A stretch of DNA of 64,000 nt from Muriicola soli (GCF_004139715.1 NZ_CP035544.1:2421501-2485500), one strand, 5' to 3'. Shown: positions 33,656-43,229, numbered from the stretch's first letter. Notes: a model not told the origin generated them from the letters alone. A program made the numbers and translations.

Positions 33656-34867
33656 ATGAATACCAAAGAAATCAACTCAAAAAAATTGGTTCTCGCTTAT
33701 TCAGGCGGACTCGATACTTCGTATTGTGCCATGCACTTGTCCCAGGACCTGGGCTATGAGGTACACGCCGTTAGTGTGAATACCGGAGGATTTTCTCCGA
33801 AGGAAATAGAGGAGATCAGAAAAAAGGCCCTTGCCCTTGGCGCGAAGTCATATACTTCCATCGATGCCGTTCAAAGCTTCTATGAGAAAGTCGTAAAATA
33901 TCTGATATTTGGGAATGTGCTTCGCAACAATACCTATCCCCTAAGTGTAAGTTCAGAACGTATTGTCCAGGCCATAGAGATTGCACGCTATGCTAAGCAA
34001 AATGGCGCAGCAGCCATTGCACATGGGAGCACCGGAGCCGGTAATGATCAGGTTCGCTTCGACATGATCTTTCAAATAATCGCTCCGGAAATAGAAATTA
34101 TTACCCCTATCCGTGACCGGCAACTATCCAGGGAAGAAGAGATCAGCTACCTGAAAGAAAGGGGTGTGAATTATTCCTGGGAAAAAGCAAAGTATTCCAT
34201 TAACCAGGGATTGTGGGGGACTTCTGTTGGAGGTGCGGAAACCCTTACCTCAGATCAAGGCCTTCCATCGGAAGCCTTCCCAAGTCAATTGAAAAATGAA
34301 AAATCACAGGATATAACCCTGACTTTTACCAAAGGGGAATTAACGGCAATAGACGGAGTTACCCAAACACCGGTTAAGAATATTGAGCAGCTGGAAAAAA
34401 TCGCATCATCCTTTGCTATTGGACGTGATGTACATGTAGGAGATACCATAATTGGGATAAAAGGGCGAGTTGGTTTTGAGGCAGCAGCACCTCTGCTGAT
34501 CATTAAGGCACATCATCTTCTGGAGAAACACACCCTCAGCAAATGGCAGCAATTTCAAAAGGAACAATTAGGTAATTTTTACGGGATGCTATTACATGAA
34601 GGGAACTACCTCGATGAAGTGATGAGGAATATAGAAGCCTTTCTTCAAGATGCTCAGAAAAACGTCAGTGGCCATGTATTTATCACTTTGTATCCCTACC
34701 GTTTCGAATTAAAAGGCATCAAGTCTGAACACGATCTTATGGCAGCCAGGTTTGGAAGTTATGGAGAAATAAATAAGGCATGGTCTGCGGAGGACGCTAA
34801 AGGTTTTATTAAAATATTGTCAAATTCCGGCAAAATTGCCAGTCAGATAAATAAGCAAAATGATTAA
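33656..34867 (+). CDS. argG: Argininosuccinate synthase
   Basis: 403 residues. The P-loop-like pyrophosphatase motif is LAYSGGLDTSYC (about 13-24). NTYPLSVSSERIVQAIEIA, GAAAIAHGSTGAGNDQVRFD and TPIRDRQLSREEEISYLKE bind aspartate and citrulline. WGTSVGGAETL is also conserved. It joins citrulline and aspartate using ATP. It overlaps argC by eight bases and follows the GNAT gene by one base, so tight co-expression is expected. Confidence 0.96.
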   Translation: MNTKEINSKKLVLAYSGGLDTSYCAMHLSQDLGYEVHAVSVNTGGFSPKEIEEIRKKALALGAKSYTSIDAVQSFYEKVVKYLIFGNVLRNNTYPLSVSSERIVQAIEIARYAKQNGAAAIAHGSTGAGNDQVRFDMIFQIIAPEIEIITPIRDRQLSREEEISYLKERGVNYSWEKAKYSINQGLWGTSVGGAETLTSDQGLPSEAFPSQLKNEKSQDITLTFTKGELTAIDGVTQTPVKNIEQLEKIASSFAIGRDVHVGDTIIGIKGRVGFEAAAPLLIIKAHHLLEKHTLSKWQQFQKEQLGNFYGMLLHEGNYLDEVMRNIEAFLQDAQKNVSGHVFITLYPYRFELKGIKSEHDLMAARFGSYGEINKAWSAEDAKGFIKILSNSGKIASQINKQND

Positions 34868-35834
34868 AGCAGGTATCATAGGTGGTTCGGGATACACCGG
34901 AGGTGAACTTATCAGGTTATTACTTCATCATCCGTCAGCAACCCTTGATTTTGTTTTCAGTACCACAAGGGCAGGAACGTCTATTTCAGAAACACATACC
35001 GATCTTCTGGGCACTACAACATTGAAGTTCACAGATAAGGTAAACCCAGATGCAGATGTCATTTTTCTATGTCTGGGACACGGGAATTCAACTCAATTCC
35101 TGCAGGATCATTCTTTTTCTGAAAAGACCAGAATAATTGACCTCAGCAATGATTTCAGGCTTGGGAAACAAAATACACTTGATAAAAGGAGTTTTGTTTA
35201 CGGACTACCGGAACTTCGCAAAGAAGAAATCTGCAAAGCAAAGAACGTGGCCAATCCTGGATGTTTTGCAACGGCTATTCAACTGGCGCTACTTCCACTG
35301 GCAAAAGCACAAATGCTCAACCATGAAGTACATATTAATGCCACCACAGGAAGCACGGGTGCAGGGGTTAGCCTGTCAAACACCACCCATTATAGCTGGC
35401 GGGAGAATAATATGTCGCATTACAAAGCATTTATCCATCAGCATCTAGACGAGATCAATGAAAGCCTGGAGCACTTTCAGCCCCAAAAAGGTAAACTTAG
35501 GTTTATTCCCAACAGGGGTAATTTCACCAGGGGTATTTGGGCAACGGCCTACACCAGATTCGAAGGAAAACAGGAAGAAGCAGATGCATTATACAAGGAT
35601 TATTACAAAGATGAACCTTTCACTCATGTCTCTGAGAAGGCTATCTCTTTAAAGCCGGTTATCAATTCAAACAATTGCCATTTGAACCTACTGGTCCACG
35701 ATGGCGTTCTCCTCATTGCCTCTGCCATTGACAACCTTTTGAAGGGAGCCAGCGGACAGGCAGTACAAAACATGAATCTGATGTTCGGTCTCCCGGAAGG
35801 TGAAGGATTACATCTGAAGTCGAGCATTTTTTAA
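34860..35834 (+). CDS. argC: N-acyl-gamma-glutamyl-phosphate reductase
   Basis: 324 residues. The Rossmann start is AGIIGGSGYTGGELIRLLL (about 4-22). VANPGCFATAIQLALLPL holds the catalytic Cys at about 135, and RFIPNRGNFTRGIWAT and NLLKGASGQAVQNMN are C-terminal signatures. It reduces N-acyl-glutamyl phosphate to the semialdehyde with NADPH. It starts eight bases inside argG. A 22-base gap follows before proC. Confidence 0.96.
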   Translation: MIKAGIIGGSGYTGGELIRLLLHHPSATLDFVFSTTRAGTSISETHTDLLGTTTLKFTDKVNPDADVIFLCLGHGNSTQFLQDHSFSEKTRIIDLSNDFRLGKQNTLDKRSFVYGLPELRKEEICKAKNVANPGCFATAIQLALLPLAKAQMLNHEVHINATTGSTGAGVSLSNTTHYSWRENNMSHYKAFIHQHLDEINESLEHFQPQKGKLRFIPNRGNFTRGIWATAYTRFEGKQEEADALYKDYYKDEPFTHVSEKAISLKPVINSNNCHLNLLVHDGVLLIASAIDNLLKGASGQAVQNMNLMFGLPEGEGLHLKSSIF

Positions 35835-35856
35835 AAACCAAACCAGAAAAGAAACC

Positions 35857-36651
35857 ATGAAAATAGCAATAATTGGCGCAGGCAATCTAGGATTATCCAT
35901 AGCGAAAGGAATACTCCACACCAATGGTGCCACCACCATGTACCTTACCAAAAGACATATTGAAATCATTAAGGAATACGAAAAGTATGGAAACGTCACA
36001 GTTACCCAGGACAACAAGCTGGCCGTTAAGGAATCGGACGTACTCATCTTTGCAGTTCAGCCTGGGCATTTTGAGGGTATTCTCCAAGAAGTAAAGGAGT
36101 TCCTTACCGAAAAGCATGTGATCATTTCAACCATTACGGGATTCAGCTTAGAAAAAATCGAATCCATCATTGGTAAGGATGCATATATCATACGAAGCAT
36201 GCCTAATACAGCGATCTCCGTAGGGAAATCAATGACATGTCTTTGCAGTAATGAAGCCGGAGCCAAACGAATTGAGCTGGCCAAGGCAATATTTAACCGA
36301 ATGGGGCATTCCATGGAGATTCCGGAGTCACAAATGCAGGCGGCCACAGTGATTTGCGCCAGTGGGATTGCATTTTGGATGAGGCTGATCAGGGCCACTA
36401 CCCAGGGGGCTATCCAATTAGGATTTGATGCGAAAGAAGCCCAGGAACTTGCCATGCACACCTGTAATGGAGCAGCTTCCTTATTGATTGAATCGGGGAA
36501 TCATCCTGAGGAAGAGATAGACCGGGTAACAACACCTATGGGCTGCACTATTGAAGGTCTTAATGAAATGGAGCATCAGGGTCTGAGTTCCTCCTTAATT
36601 CGGGGAATTGTCGCATCCTTCGAAAAAATTAGTCAAATTAGAAAGGGGTAG
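35857..36651 (+). CDS. proC: Pyrroline-5-carboxylate reductase
   Basis: 264 residues. The NAD(P) motif is IAIIGAGNLGLSIAKGIL (about 3-20). IRSMPNTAISVGKSMT (about 112-127) and the C-terminal block TTPMGCTIEGLNEMEHQGL are P5C reductase signatures. It makes proline from P5C. Its place inside the arginine operon links proline formation to arginine supply, though a role on a pathway semialdehyde side product is also possible. Its stop is one base before argD. Confidence 0.93.
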   Translation: MKIAIIGAGNLGLSIAKGILHTNGATTMYLTKRHIEIIKEYEKYGNVTVTQDNKLAVKESDVLIFAVQPGHFEGILQEVKEFLTEKHVIISTITGFSLEKIESIIGKDAYIIRSMPNTAISVGKSMTCLCSNEAGAKRIELAKAIFNRMGHSMEIPESQMQAATVICASGIAFWMRLIRATTQGAIQLGFDAKEAQELAMHTCNGAASLLIESGNHPEEEIDRVTTPMGCTIEGLNEMEHQGLSSSLIRGIVASFEKISQIRKG

Positions 36652-36652
36652 T

Positions 36653-37780
36653 ATGGAATTGTTCGATGTATATCCTCTTTACAACATCACCCCGGCCTCG
36701 GCAAGGGGGGTCATTATAAAAGATGAGAGTGGCCAGGAATACCTCGATTTGTACGGAGGACACGCCGTAATTTCAATCGGCCATGGGCATCCTCATTATA
36801 TTAAAAGGATTAAGAATCAGATCGATAAGATTGGTTTTTACAGTAATGCCGTCCATAATCCCCTGCAACACGAACTTACCGAAAAACTTGGGAGAATATC
36901 GGGCTGTGACGACTACCATCTTTTTCTGTGTAATTCCGGGGCGGAAGCCAACGAAAATGCCTTAAAACTCGCGTCCTTTCATACAGGAAAAAGCAGAGTG
37001 ATCGCATTTAAGAACAGCTTCCACGGGCGTACCTCTGCCGCTGTGGCATCAACCGATAATCCTGCCATCAATGCCCCGATAAACAGGCAACAGCAGGTGA
37101 CATTCTTAACCTTTGAAGATATTGATGCGCTTAGAAAAGAAGTAGCAAAAGGTGATGTATGTGCCGTTATTCTGGAAACGATTCAAGGCGTAGGCGGGCT
37201 CGACGAACCCTCTTCATCTTTTTGCGCAGAAATCGCTGAACTTTGTAAAAAACACCAGGTGGTATTGATAGCAGACGAGGTTCAATCCGGTTTTGGGAGA
37301 AGTGGGAAGTTTTTCGCATTTCAGCATCATAACATAACACCTGACATTATTTCCATAGCCAAAGGAATGGGTAACGGCTTTCCCGTTGGAGGGATTTTGA
37401 TCCACCCGAAGATTGAAGCTAAATACGGTTTGTTGGGCACCACCTTCGGGGGTAACCATCTGGCCTGTGCTGCTACTCTGGCCGTCCTTGAAGTTCTCGA
37501 AGAAGAAAATCTGATGGCGAATGCCACGGAGATCGGAGCGTATTTTAAAGAATGTGCCAAACAAGTTCCACAAGTAAAAAGGATTAAAGGCAAGGGGCTC
37601 ATGCTGGGACTCGAATTCGGGTTTGAAGTAGCCGATCTGCGGAAAAACCTCATCCTTAATCAGCATATCTTTACAGGGAGTGCCAAGGATAAAAAAGTGC
37701 TGCGTGTTCTACCTGCATTGAATATTGAGAAAGTCCATATCGATACATTTTTTACCTCATTAAAACAGGAATTGGAATGA
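36653..37780 (+). CDS. argD: N-acylornithine aminotransferase
   Basis: 375 residues, class III PLP aminotransferase. The start at 36653 follows a purine-rich GAAAGGGG; an in-frame extension to 36608 would overlap proC. GGHAVISIGHGHPHYI, FLCNSGAEANENALKLA, KNSFHGRTSAAVA, IADEVQSGFGRSG and SIAKGMGNGFPVGG (PLP Lys) are all present. It transaminates N-acyl-glutamate semialdehyde to N-acyl-ornithine. Its stop overlaps the next start as ATGA. Confidence 0.95.
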   Translation: MELFDVYPLYNITPASARGVIIKDESGQEYLDLYGGHAVISIGHGHPHYIKRIKNQIDKIGFYSNAVHNPLQHELTEKLGRISGCDDYHLFLCNSGAEANENALKLASFHTGKSRVIAFKNSFHGRTSAAVASTDNPAINAPINRQQQVTFLTFEDIDALRKEVAKGDVCAVILETIQGVGGLDEPSSSFCAEIAELCKKHQVVLIADEVQSGFGRSGKFFAFQHHNITPDIISIAKGMGNGFPVGGILIHPKIEAKYGLLGTTFGGNHLACAATLAVLEVLEEENLMANATEIGAYFKECAKQVPQVKRIKGKGLMLGLEFGFEVADLRKNLILNQHIFTGSAKDKKVLRVLPALNIEKVHIDTFFTSLKQELE

Positions 37781-38718
37781 AACACTACCTCAGCATTGAT
37801 GATATCGATTCTATACCTTCATGGCTTTCACTGGCCGCAGAATGTAAAAAGGCGCCTCTTAAGTACAGGAAACTCGGAGAAGGAAAAGTCTTGGGGCTTT
37901 TGTTCTTTAACAATAGTCTAAGGACCCGACTGAGCACCCAAAAAGCTGCTTTCCATCTGGGGATGCATTGTATGACCATGAATTTTGGGAGCGAAGGTTG
38001 GGCTCTTGAATTTGAAGACGGGACTATTATGGATCAGGGAAAGGCAGAACATATCAAAGAGGCAGCACAAGTGGTTTCACAGTATTGCGATGTCTTAGGG
38101 GTACGTGCTTTTGCCTCCTTAACGGATAAGGAAAAAGATGAGGCCGAAATGGTGCTGAACGGTTTTAAAAAGTATGCATCCATCCCTATCTTAAATATGG
38201 AAAGTGCAACCGGACATCCCCTACAGGCCTTTGCAGACCTGATCACGATCTCAGAACACAGCCAGAAGAAGAACCCGAAAATAGTTCTATCATGGGCTCC
38301 TCATCCTAAAGCATTGCCTCATGCCGTGGCTAATTCGTTTATAAAGATGATGGGGCAGAATCCTCAATTTGAATTTAGCATAACACACCCCATGGGATAT
38401 GAACTTAATCAGGATCTTGTCCAGCACATTCCGGTGTCATACGATCAGAACAAAGCCCTTAAAGACGCCGATTTTGTCTACGTCAAAAACTGGAGTGCCT
38501 ATCAGCCCTACGGTGCCGTATTAAATAATGACCCACACTGGATGCTGACTCAGGATAAACTCGGGCAGGCAAAGTTTATGCACTGTCTGCCGGTAAGGCG
38601 AAATGTAGTGGTGGAAGACCGGGTTCTCGATGGAAATAATTCTCTGGTAATACAACAGGCCAACAACAGAACCTATGCCGCCCAGGTAGCCTTACTCAAA
38701 ATACTTGAATCCTTATGA
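37777..38718 (+). CDS. argF': N-acyl-L-ornithine carbamoyltransferase (ArgF')
   Basis: 313 residues. Carbamoyl-phosphate site FFNNSLRTRLSTQKA (about 43-57), GVRAFA, TGHPLQAFADLITI and HCLPVRRNVVVEDRVL define the Bacteroidota/Xanthomonas acyl-ornithine carbamoyltransferase branch, as opposed to classical ArgF. In the Bacteroides succinylornithine enzyme, as I recall, Pro90 sets acyl specificity, while the acetyl enzyme has Glu at the equivalent site. Here residue 90, in MDQGKAEH, is Ala by my count, so the acyl group is undetermined. It overlaps both neighbours by four bases. Confidence 0.92.
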   Translation: MKHYLSIDDIDSIPSWLSLAAECKKAPLKYRKLGEGKVLGLLFFNNSLRTRLSTQKAAFHLGMHCMTMNFGSEGWALEFEDGTIMDQGKAEHIKEAAQVVSQYCDVLGVRAFASLTDKEKDEAEMVLNGFKKYASIPILNMESATGHPLQAFADLITISEHSQKKNPKIVLSWAPHPKALPHAVANSFIKMMGQNPQFEFSITHPMGYELNQDLVQHIPVSYDQNKALKDADFVYVKNWSAYQPYGAVLNNDPHWMLTQDKLGQAKFMHCLPVRRNVVVEDRVLDGNNSLVIQQANNRTYAAQVALLKILESL

Positions 38719-39494
38719 AACCTGCCCTATCTGTTATTAAAATTGGAGGAAATATTATCGAAGATAGTACAGAGCTATCGCGATTCCTGTCCTCTTTTTC
38801 GCGAGTTCAGGGCCCTAAAATACTGGTTCACGGGGGCGGAAAAAAAGCTACTTCCCTGAGCGAAAAACTCGGCATCAAACCCTCCATGGTAAAAGGCAGG
38901 CGAATAACCGACGCTCAGGCTCTCGAAGTAGCCATTATGGTATACGCCGGACTGGTCAACAAAACTATCGTTAGCAAATTACAGGCCTTGCAATGTAATG
39001 CCCTGGGGCTAAGTGGAGCGGATGCAGCTGTGATCAAAGCAATAAAGAGACCGGTGAAATCTATCGATTACGGCTTCGCCGGAGACATCGTCTCCATACG
39101 AACAAAAACCTTGCTGAGTTTTTTGGAAACAGGATTGGTTCCGGTTTTTTGTGCCCTTACCGATGATGGACAGGGACAATTACTCAACACCAATGCCGAT
39201 ACGATCGCATCTGAACTTGCTATTGCCCTCAGTTCAGAATACAGAACCACACTTTACTACTGTTTCGAAAAACCAGGAGTGCTGGCAAACGTCTACGATG
39301 AGGCTTCCGTAATTTCACATATCAATAAACAGGCTTATTACAGCCTGCTGAGGGAGAAGCAAATAAGTGAGGGTATGCTTCCTAAATTGGAAAATTGCTT
39401 TCATGCGCTAGACCATTCAGTGCACAAGGTATGTATCGGAGATATCACTATGTTGCAAGCAAAATCATCAAATTTTACAACATTGACCTTATGA
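38715..39494 (+). CDS. argB: Acetylglutamate kinase (N-acyl-glutamate kinase)
   Basis: 259 residues of the amino-acid kinase family. KIGGNIIED (about 9-17) and VHGGGKKATSLSEKLG (about 37-52) bind ATP and the substrate. MVKGRRITDAQALE, NALGLSGADA and LLNTNADTIASELA follow, and MLPKLENC near the C terminus is typical. It phosphorylates the N-acyl-glutamate gamma-carboxylate and is the usual feedback point in the pathway. No N-terminal arginine-sensing helix is evident. Both ends overlap neighbours by four bases. Confidence 0.94.
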   Translation: MKPALSVIKIGGNIIEDSTELSRFLSSFSRVQGPKILVHGGGKKATSLSEKLGIKPSMVKGRRITDAQALEVAIMVYAGLVNKTIVSKLQALQCNALGLSGADAAVIKAIKRPVKSIDYGFAGDIVSIRTKTLLSFLETGLVPVFCALTDDGQGQLLNTNADTIASELAIALSSEYRTTLYYCFEKPGVLANVYDEASVISHINKQAYYSLLREKQISEGMLPKLENCFHALDHSVHKVCIGDITMLQAKSSNFTTLTL

Positions 39495-40561
39495 CTACGG
39501 AAATATCAACACTCTGCAATGAGGCTATTGCGCTTTTAAAGGACTTGATCGCCACTCCATCTTTTTCCTCAGAAGAAGATGGTACGGCACTCGTACTCGA
39601 ACAGTGGTTTAAGAATCATCAAATTCCATTTAAAAGAAAGAAAAACAATATATATGCTTTTAATAAGCACTACGATGAGAACAAACCCAATTTACTTCTC
39701 AATTCACATCACGATACAGTTAAGCCCAATACGGCTTATACCAGAGAGCCATTTCAGCCGGCAATAGAAGAGGGCAAACTCTATGGATTAGGTAGTAATG
39801 ATGCCGGAGGGGCGTTAGTCTCACTCATTGCAACATTTACTCATTTCTACGAAAAAGAGAATCTCTCGCATAATCTGATTATAGTCGCTTCTGCAGAAGA
39901 AGAAAGTTCAGGTCCGGATGGTTTAAATTCAATGTTAAAGATCCTTCCGAACATCGATGTGGCTATTGTAGGAGAGCCCACCCTGATGCAGCTGGCCATT
40001 GCTGAAAAAGGACTGGTCGTTTTTGATGGAAAGGTCAGTGGAACCCCTTCCCATGCCGCACATCCCAACGCCGATAATGCCATATACAATTGCATAGATG
40101 TACTCAGTTGGTTTAAAGATTTTCATTTTCCAAAGGTATCTGAAGTCTTAGGGGCAGTAAAATTAACAGTCACACAGATCAATGGAGGAAGTCAGCACAA
40201 TGTTGTGCCTGCGGAGGTTAATCTCGTTGTTGATGTAAGGGTCAACGATTGCTATACCAACCAAGAAATAGTAAGCATACTGGAAGATCAGGCTCCCTGT
40301 AAACTGATTCCGCGTTCTCTTCACCTGAATTCTTCGTCCATCCCAAAGGAGCATCCATTGGTTAAAAGTGGCCTGGCTTTAGGGAGAAGTACGTACGGCT
40401 CTCCAACTTTGTCTGATCAGGCTGCTCTGAGTTGTTCCTCCCTTAAACTTGGACCGGGAGACAGTACACGCTCTCACAGCGCAGACGAGTATATTTACGT
40501 GTCTGAAATTGAGGAGGGAATCGAATTATACATTAAATTATTAGATGGTTTCTTGCTTTGA
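39491..40561 (+). CDS. argE: M20-family deacylase (N-acyl-citrulline/ornithine deacylase)
   Basis: 356 residues. The start at 39491 overlaps the argB stop as ATGA. Metal-binding motifs of the M20 fold are LLNSHHDTVKPN (His and Asp), GLGSNDAGGALVS (bridging Asp), ASAEEESSGPDGL (Glu pair) and GPGDSTRSHSADEY (His). HVVPAE-type dimer residues appear as GSQHNVVPAEVNLVVDVR. In the acyl-ornithine carbamoyltransferase pathway it would remove the acyl group from acyl-citrulline. A 30-base gap precedes argH. Confidence 0.92.
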   Translation: MTTEISTLCNEAIALLKDLIATPSFSSEEDGTALVLEQWFKNHQIPFKRKKNNIYAFNKHYDENKPNLLLNSHHDTVKPNTAYTREPFQPAIEEGKLYGLGSNDAGGALVSLIATFTHFYEKENLSHNLIIVASAEEESSGPDGLNSMLKILPNIDVAIVGEPTLMQLAIAEKGLVVFDGKVSGTPSHAAHPNADNAIYNCIDVLSWFKDFHFPKVSEVLGAVKLTVTQINGGSQHNVVPAEVNLVVDVRVNDCYTNQEIVSILEDQAPCKLIPRSLHLNSSSIPKEHPLVKSGLALGRSTYGSPTLSDQAALSCSSLKLGPGDSTRSHSADEYIYVSEIEEGIELYIKLLDGFLL

Positions 40562-40591
40562 ACCACCTGCTGAACTACAAATTACAGAGAT

Positions 40592-41875
40592 ATGAAACTT
40601 TGGGATAAAGGAATGAAAACCGATGAGAAGATTGACAGATTTACTGTGGGCAACGACAGGGAGCTGGATCTCTTCCTGGCGGCTTATGACGTAAAGGCTT
40701 CCATGGCGCATTGTAAGATGTTACATGCTATTGGTTTGCTCAGCAATGAAGAAAATAATGCTTTGTTATCCGAATTGGATTCGATTGGAAAAACTGTTGA
40801 AAAAGGAGAGTTTACCATTGAGGAATCCTTTGAAGACATGCATTCCAAGATCGAGTTTCTGCTGATAGACCGACTAGGCGATACGGGAAAGAAAATTCAT
40901 ACCGCCCGGTCGAGAAATGACCAGGTACTGGTGGCCATCCAACTCTATGTCAAAGACGAATTAACGGAGCTGAGACAGCAAGTAACTGAGCTATTCGATT
41001 TATTGCTCCGTCTTGCCGATAAACATAGTAATGTTCTCCTCCCGGGTTATACCCATTTGCAGGTGGCAATGCCTTCTTCTTTCGGCCTTTGGTTCTCTGC
41101 CTATGCGGAGAGTCTTATTGACGATATGATTCTGATCAATGCTGCTTCTGATATTGCCGATCAGAATCCCTTGGGGAGTGCGGCCGGATACGGTAGTTCT
41201 TTCCCGATAGACCGGGCGATGACCACAGAGGAATTAGGATTCAAATCCCTGAAATACAATGTTGTTGCAGCTCAGATGGGAAGAGGAAAGGTAGAAAGAG
41301 TAACGGCTACAGCCTTAGCCAGCGTAGGGGCTACCTTGGCCAAAATGGCCATGGATATATGTCTGTATATGAGTCAGAATTTCGATTTTATATCCTTTCC
41401 TGACGAACTTACGACGGGCAGCAGCATTATGCCTCATAAAAAAAATCCCGATGTCTTTGAGTTGATCCGAGGCAAGTGTAACGTCATACAAGCCCTACCC
41501 AATGAATTGTCTATGATGCTTACCAATTTGCCAAGTGGCTACCACAGAGATCTTCAGGTAACAAAGAATAGTCTGATACCCGCATTTCAGGAATTAAAAG
41601 CTTGTCTCGATATGACCACCTTTAGCTTAAGGAAAATCAAAGTGCGCGAAAATATTTTAGACGATCCCAAATACAACCTGCTCTTTACCGTAGATGCAAT
41701 GAATGAACTGGTGCAGAAAGGTGTTCCTTTTCGTGACGCTTACCGTCAAATAGGAAATGAAGTAGAAGGTGGAAATTTTAAGTCAAGAAAAAATGCCCGA
41801 CATACTCATTTGGGCAGTATTGGAAATCTTTGTCTTGATGAGATCAGACAAAAAATGAAGAATTATTCAGAATAG
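40592..41875 (+). CDS. argH: Argininosuccinate lyase
   Basis: 427 residues of the fumarase/aspartase superfamily. TARSRNDQVLVAIQLYV (about 108-124), PGYTHLQVAMPSSFGLW with the catalytic-region His, NPLGSAAGYGSSFPIDR, and the signature loop GSSIMPHKKNPDVFELIRGK with the catalytic Ser. It completes arginine synthesis, releasing fumarate. It is the last pathway gene. It is followed by 66 bases containing TATATTTA-like sequence and then the BLUF gene. Confidence 0.96.
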   Translation: MKLWDKGMKTDEKIDRFTVGNDRELDLFLAAYDVKASMAHCKMLHAIGLLSNEENNALLSELDSIGKTVEKGEFTIEESFEDMHSKIEFLLIDRLGDTGKKIHTARSRNDQVLVAIQLYVKDELTELRQQVTELFDLLLRLADKHSNVLLPGYTHLQVAMPSSFGLWFSAYAESLIDDMILINAASDIADQNPLGSAAGYGSSFPIDRAMTTEELGFKSLKYNVVAAQMGRGKVERVTATALASVGATLAKMAMDICLYMSQNFDFISFPDELTTGSSIMPHKKNPDVFELIRGKCNVIQALPNELSMMLTNLPSGYHRDLQVTKNSLIPAFQELKACLDMTTFSLRKIKVRENILDDPKYNLLFTVDAMNELVQKGVPFRDAYRQIGNEVEGGNFKSRKNARHTHLGSIGNLCLDEIRQKMKNYSE

Positions 41876-41941
41876 TTCGAACAAAATTGCCTTGAGTTCT
41901 TATATTTAGGGACAACAACCTAAACCAAAATACAACAGGCT

Positions 41942-42385
41942 ATGTTCAGTTTAGTCTATCGGTCCGTTGCTAGGCCCGGATTTAATCTGGATCAGATCCA
42001 GGAAATGCTGAGAAAAGCACGGAATTTTAACCATCAGCAGGGCATTACAGGATGTCTGCTATACCATGAGGGAGAATTTATTCAGTATCTCGAAGGGAAC
42101 CAATACAAAGTCTTAACCCTGTTTGATAAAATCAAAGTCGATTCGCGACACATTGAGGTTGAATTGCTGAGTTATGCGGAAAGGGAAGGACGGGCTTTTG
42201 AAAAATGGGATATGGCCTACGAGAATTTTTTTGGCGAGAACCCACAGATCACTCATCTGAAACTGATGGTAGATGAATACTTGTCGAATAAATCAAACCA
42301 TACCGCTGAGAATCCTTCAAAAATAGTTTTCTGGGAACAGGTGGGCTCGGTACTCCACGGCACCCGAACCTCAGCGGGAAATTAG
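41942..42385 (+). CDS. BLUF-domain blue-light sensor protein
   Basis: 147 residues. The BLUF domain fills about residues 1-95: LVYRSVARPG holds the flavin-reactive Tyr region, ARNFNHQQGITGCLLYHEGE the Asn side-chain contact, and FIQYLEG the key Gln. The C-terminal 50 residues are helical with no output enzyme, so it is a short BLUF protein acting through protein contacts. Flavin binding and blue-light response follow from the family. It meets the convergent rluB with a one-base gap. Confidence 0.9.
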   Translation: MFSLVYRSVARPGFNLDQIQEMLRKARNFNHQQGITGCLLYHEGEFIQYLEGNQYKVLTLFDKIKVDSRHIEVELLSYAEREGRAFEKWDMAYENFFGENPQITHLKLMVDEYLSNKSNHTAENPSKIVFWEQVGSVLHGTRTSAGN

Positions 42386-42386
42386 A

Positions 42387-43229
42387 CTACTGCAGCATCC
42401 CTAAATTGATCACTTCTTGTTGGGTTAAATGACGCCAGTGACCTCTGGGTAAGTCTTTTTTGGTTAGTCCGGCAAAAATCACCCGATCTAGTTTCACCAC
42501 TGTGTAACCTAAGTGCTCAAAAATCCGCCTTACGATCCTGTTCTTCCCACTGTGAATCTCAATACCTACCTCCCTCTTTGGAGCGTTGTTAAGGTAGCTC
42601 AGGTCGTCTACCTTTATAAGGCCATCTTCAAGCATAATGCCTTCCTGAATTGTGCGAAAATCTTCTGCTTTCAGATTTTTATTAAGCTCTACATGATAGA
42701 TCTTTCGAATGCCATATTTGGGATGGGTTAATTTTTTTGCCAAGTCACCGTCATTCGTGAATAAGAGCAAACCTGTAGTATTTCGATCCAGACGCCCAAC
42801 CGGGACCAGCCTGGCCTTAGTTGCATTACTTATAAGCTCCATAACGGTTCTCCTCCCCTTTTCATCTCGGGTAGTAGTGATAAAATTCTTTGGCTTATTG
42901 AGGAGTACGTATTCCTTCTTCTCTGGATTTAACAAGCGACCATCAAACCTTACCTCATCGGTTCGATTAACCTTAAAACCCATCTCTGTAATGGTCTTCC
43001 CATTTACAGTTACATTTCCTGCTGCGATATAAGTATCTGCCTCCCTGCGGGAACAGACACCGGCATTGGCAACGTATTTGTTCAACCTGATGAGATTGGG
43101 ATCTGAGGCAGGGGTATTTTCTCTTTTTTTCTTGATAGGAGCGTTACCTCTTGCATAACTCTTCTTCCTGAAATTTCCTGCTCCTCTTCCCGAAGATTTC
43201 CCCTCATTCTTATAGTCGGATCTGCTCAT
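42387..43229 (-). CDS. rluB: RsuA/RluB-family pseudouridine synthase
   Basis: 280 residues. A basic, low-complexity N-terminal tail (about 1-45, rich in Lys/Arg/Gly) precedes an S4 RNA-binding domain (IRLNKYVANAGVCSRREAD, about 47-65). The RsuA-type catalytic domain contains GRLDRNTTGLLLFTNDG with the catalytic Asp and GKNRIVRRIFEHLGY. It modifies rRNA, most likely 23S. The extended basic tail is common in Bacteroidota homologues. It leads the minus-strand side of the region and is 49 bases downstream of the prenyltransferase gene. Confidence 0.92.
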   Translation of the reverse strand: MSRSDYKNEGKSSGRGAGNFRKKSYARGNAPIKKKRENTPASDPNLIRLNKYVANAGVCSRREADTYIAAGNVTVNGKTITEMGFKVNRTDEVRFDGRLLNPEKKEYVLLNKPKNFITTTRDEKGRRTVMELISNATKARLVPVGRLDRNTTGLLLFTNDGDLAKKLTHPKYGIRKIYHVELNKNLKAEDFRTIQEGIMLEDGLIKVDDLSYLNNAPKREVGIEIHSGKNRIVRRIFEHLGYTVVKLDRVIFAGLTKKDLPRGHWRHLTQQEVINLGMLQ

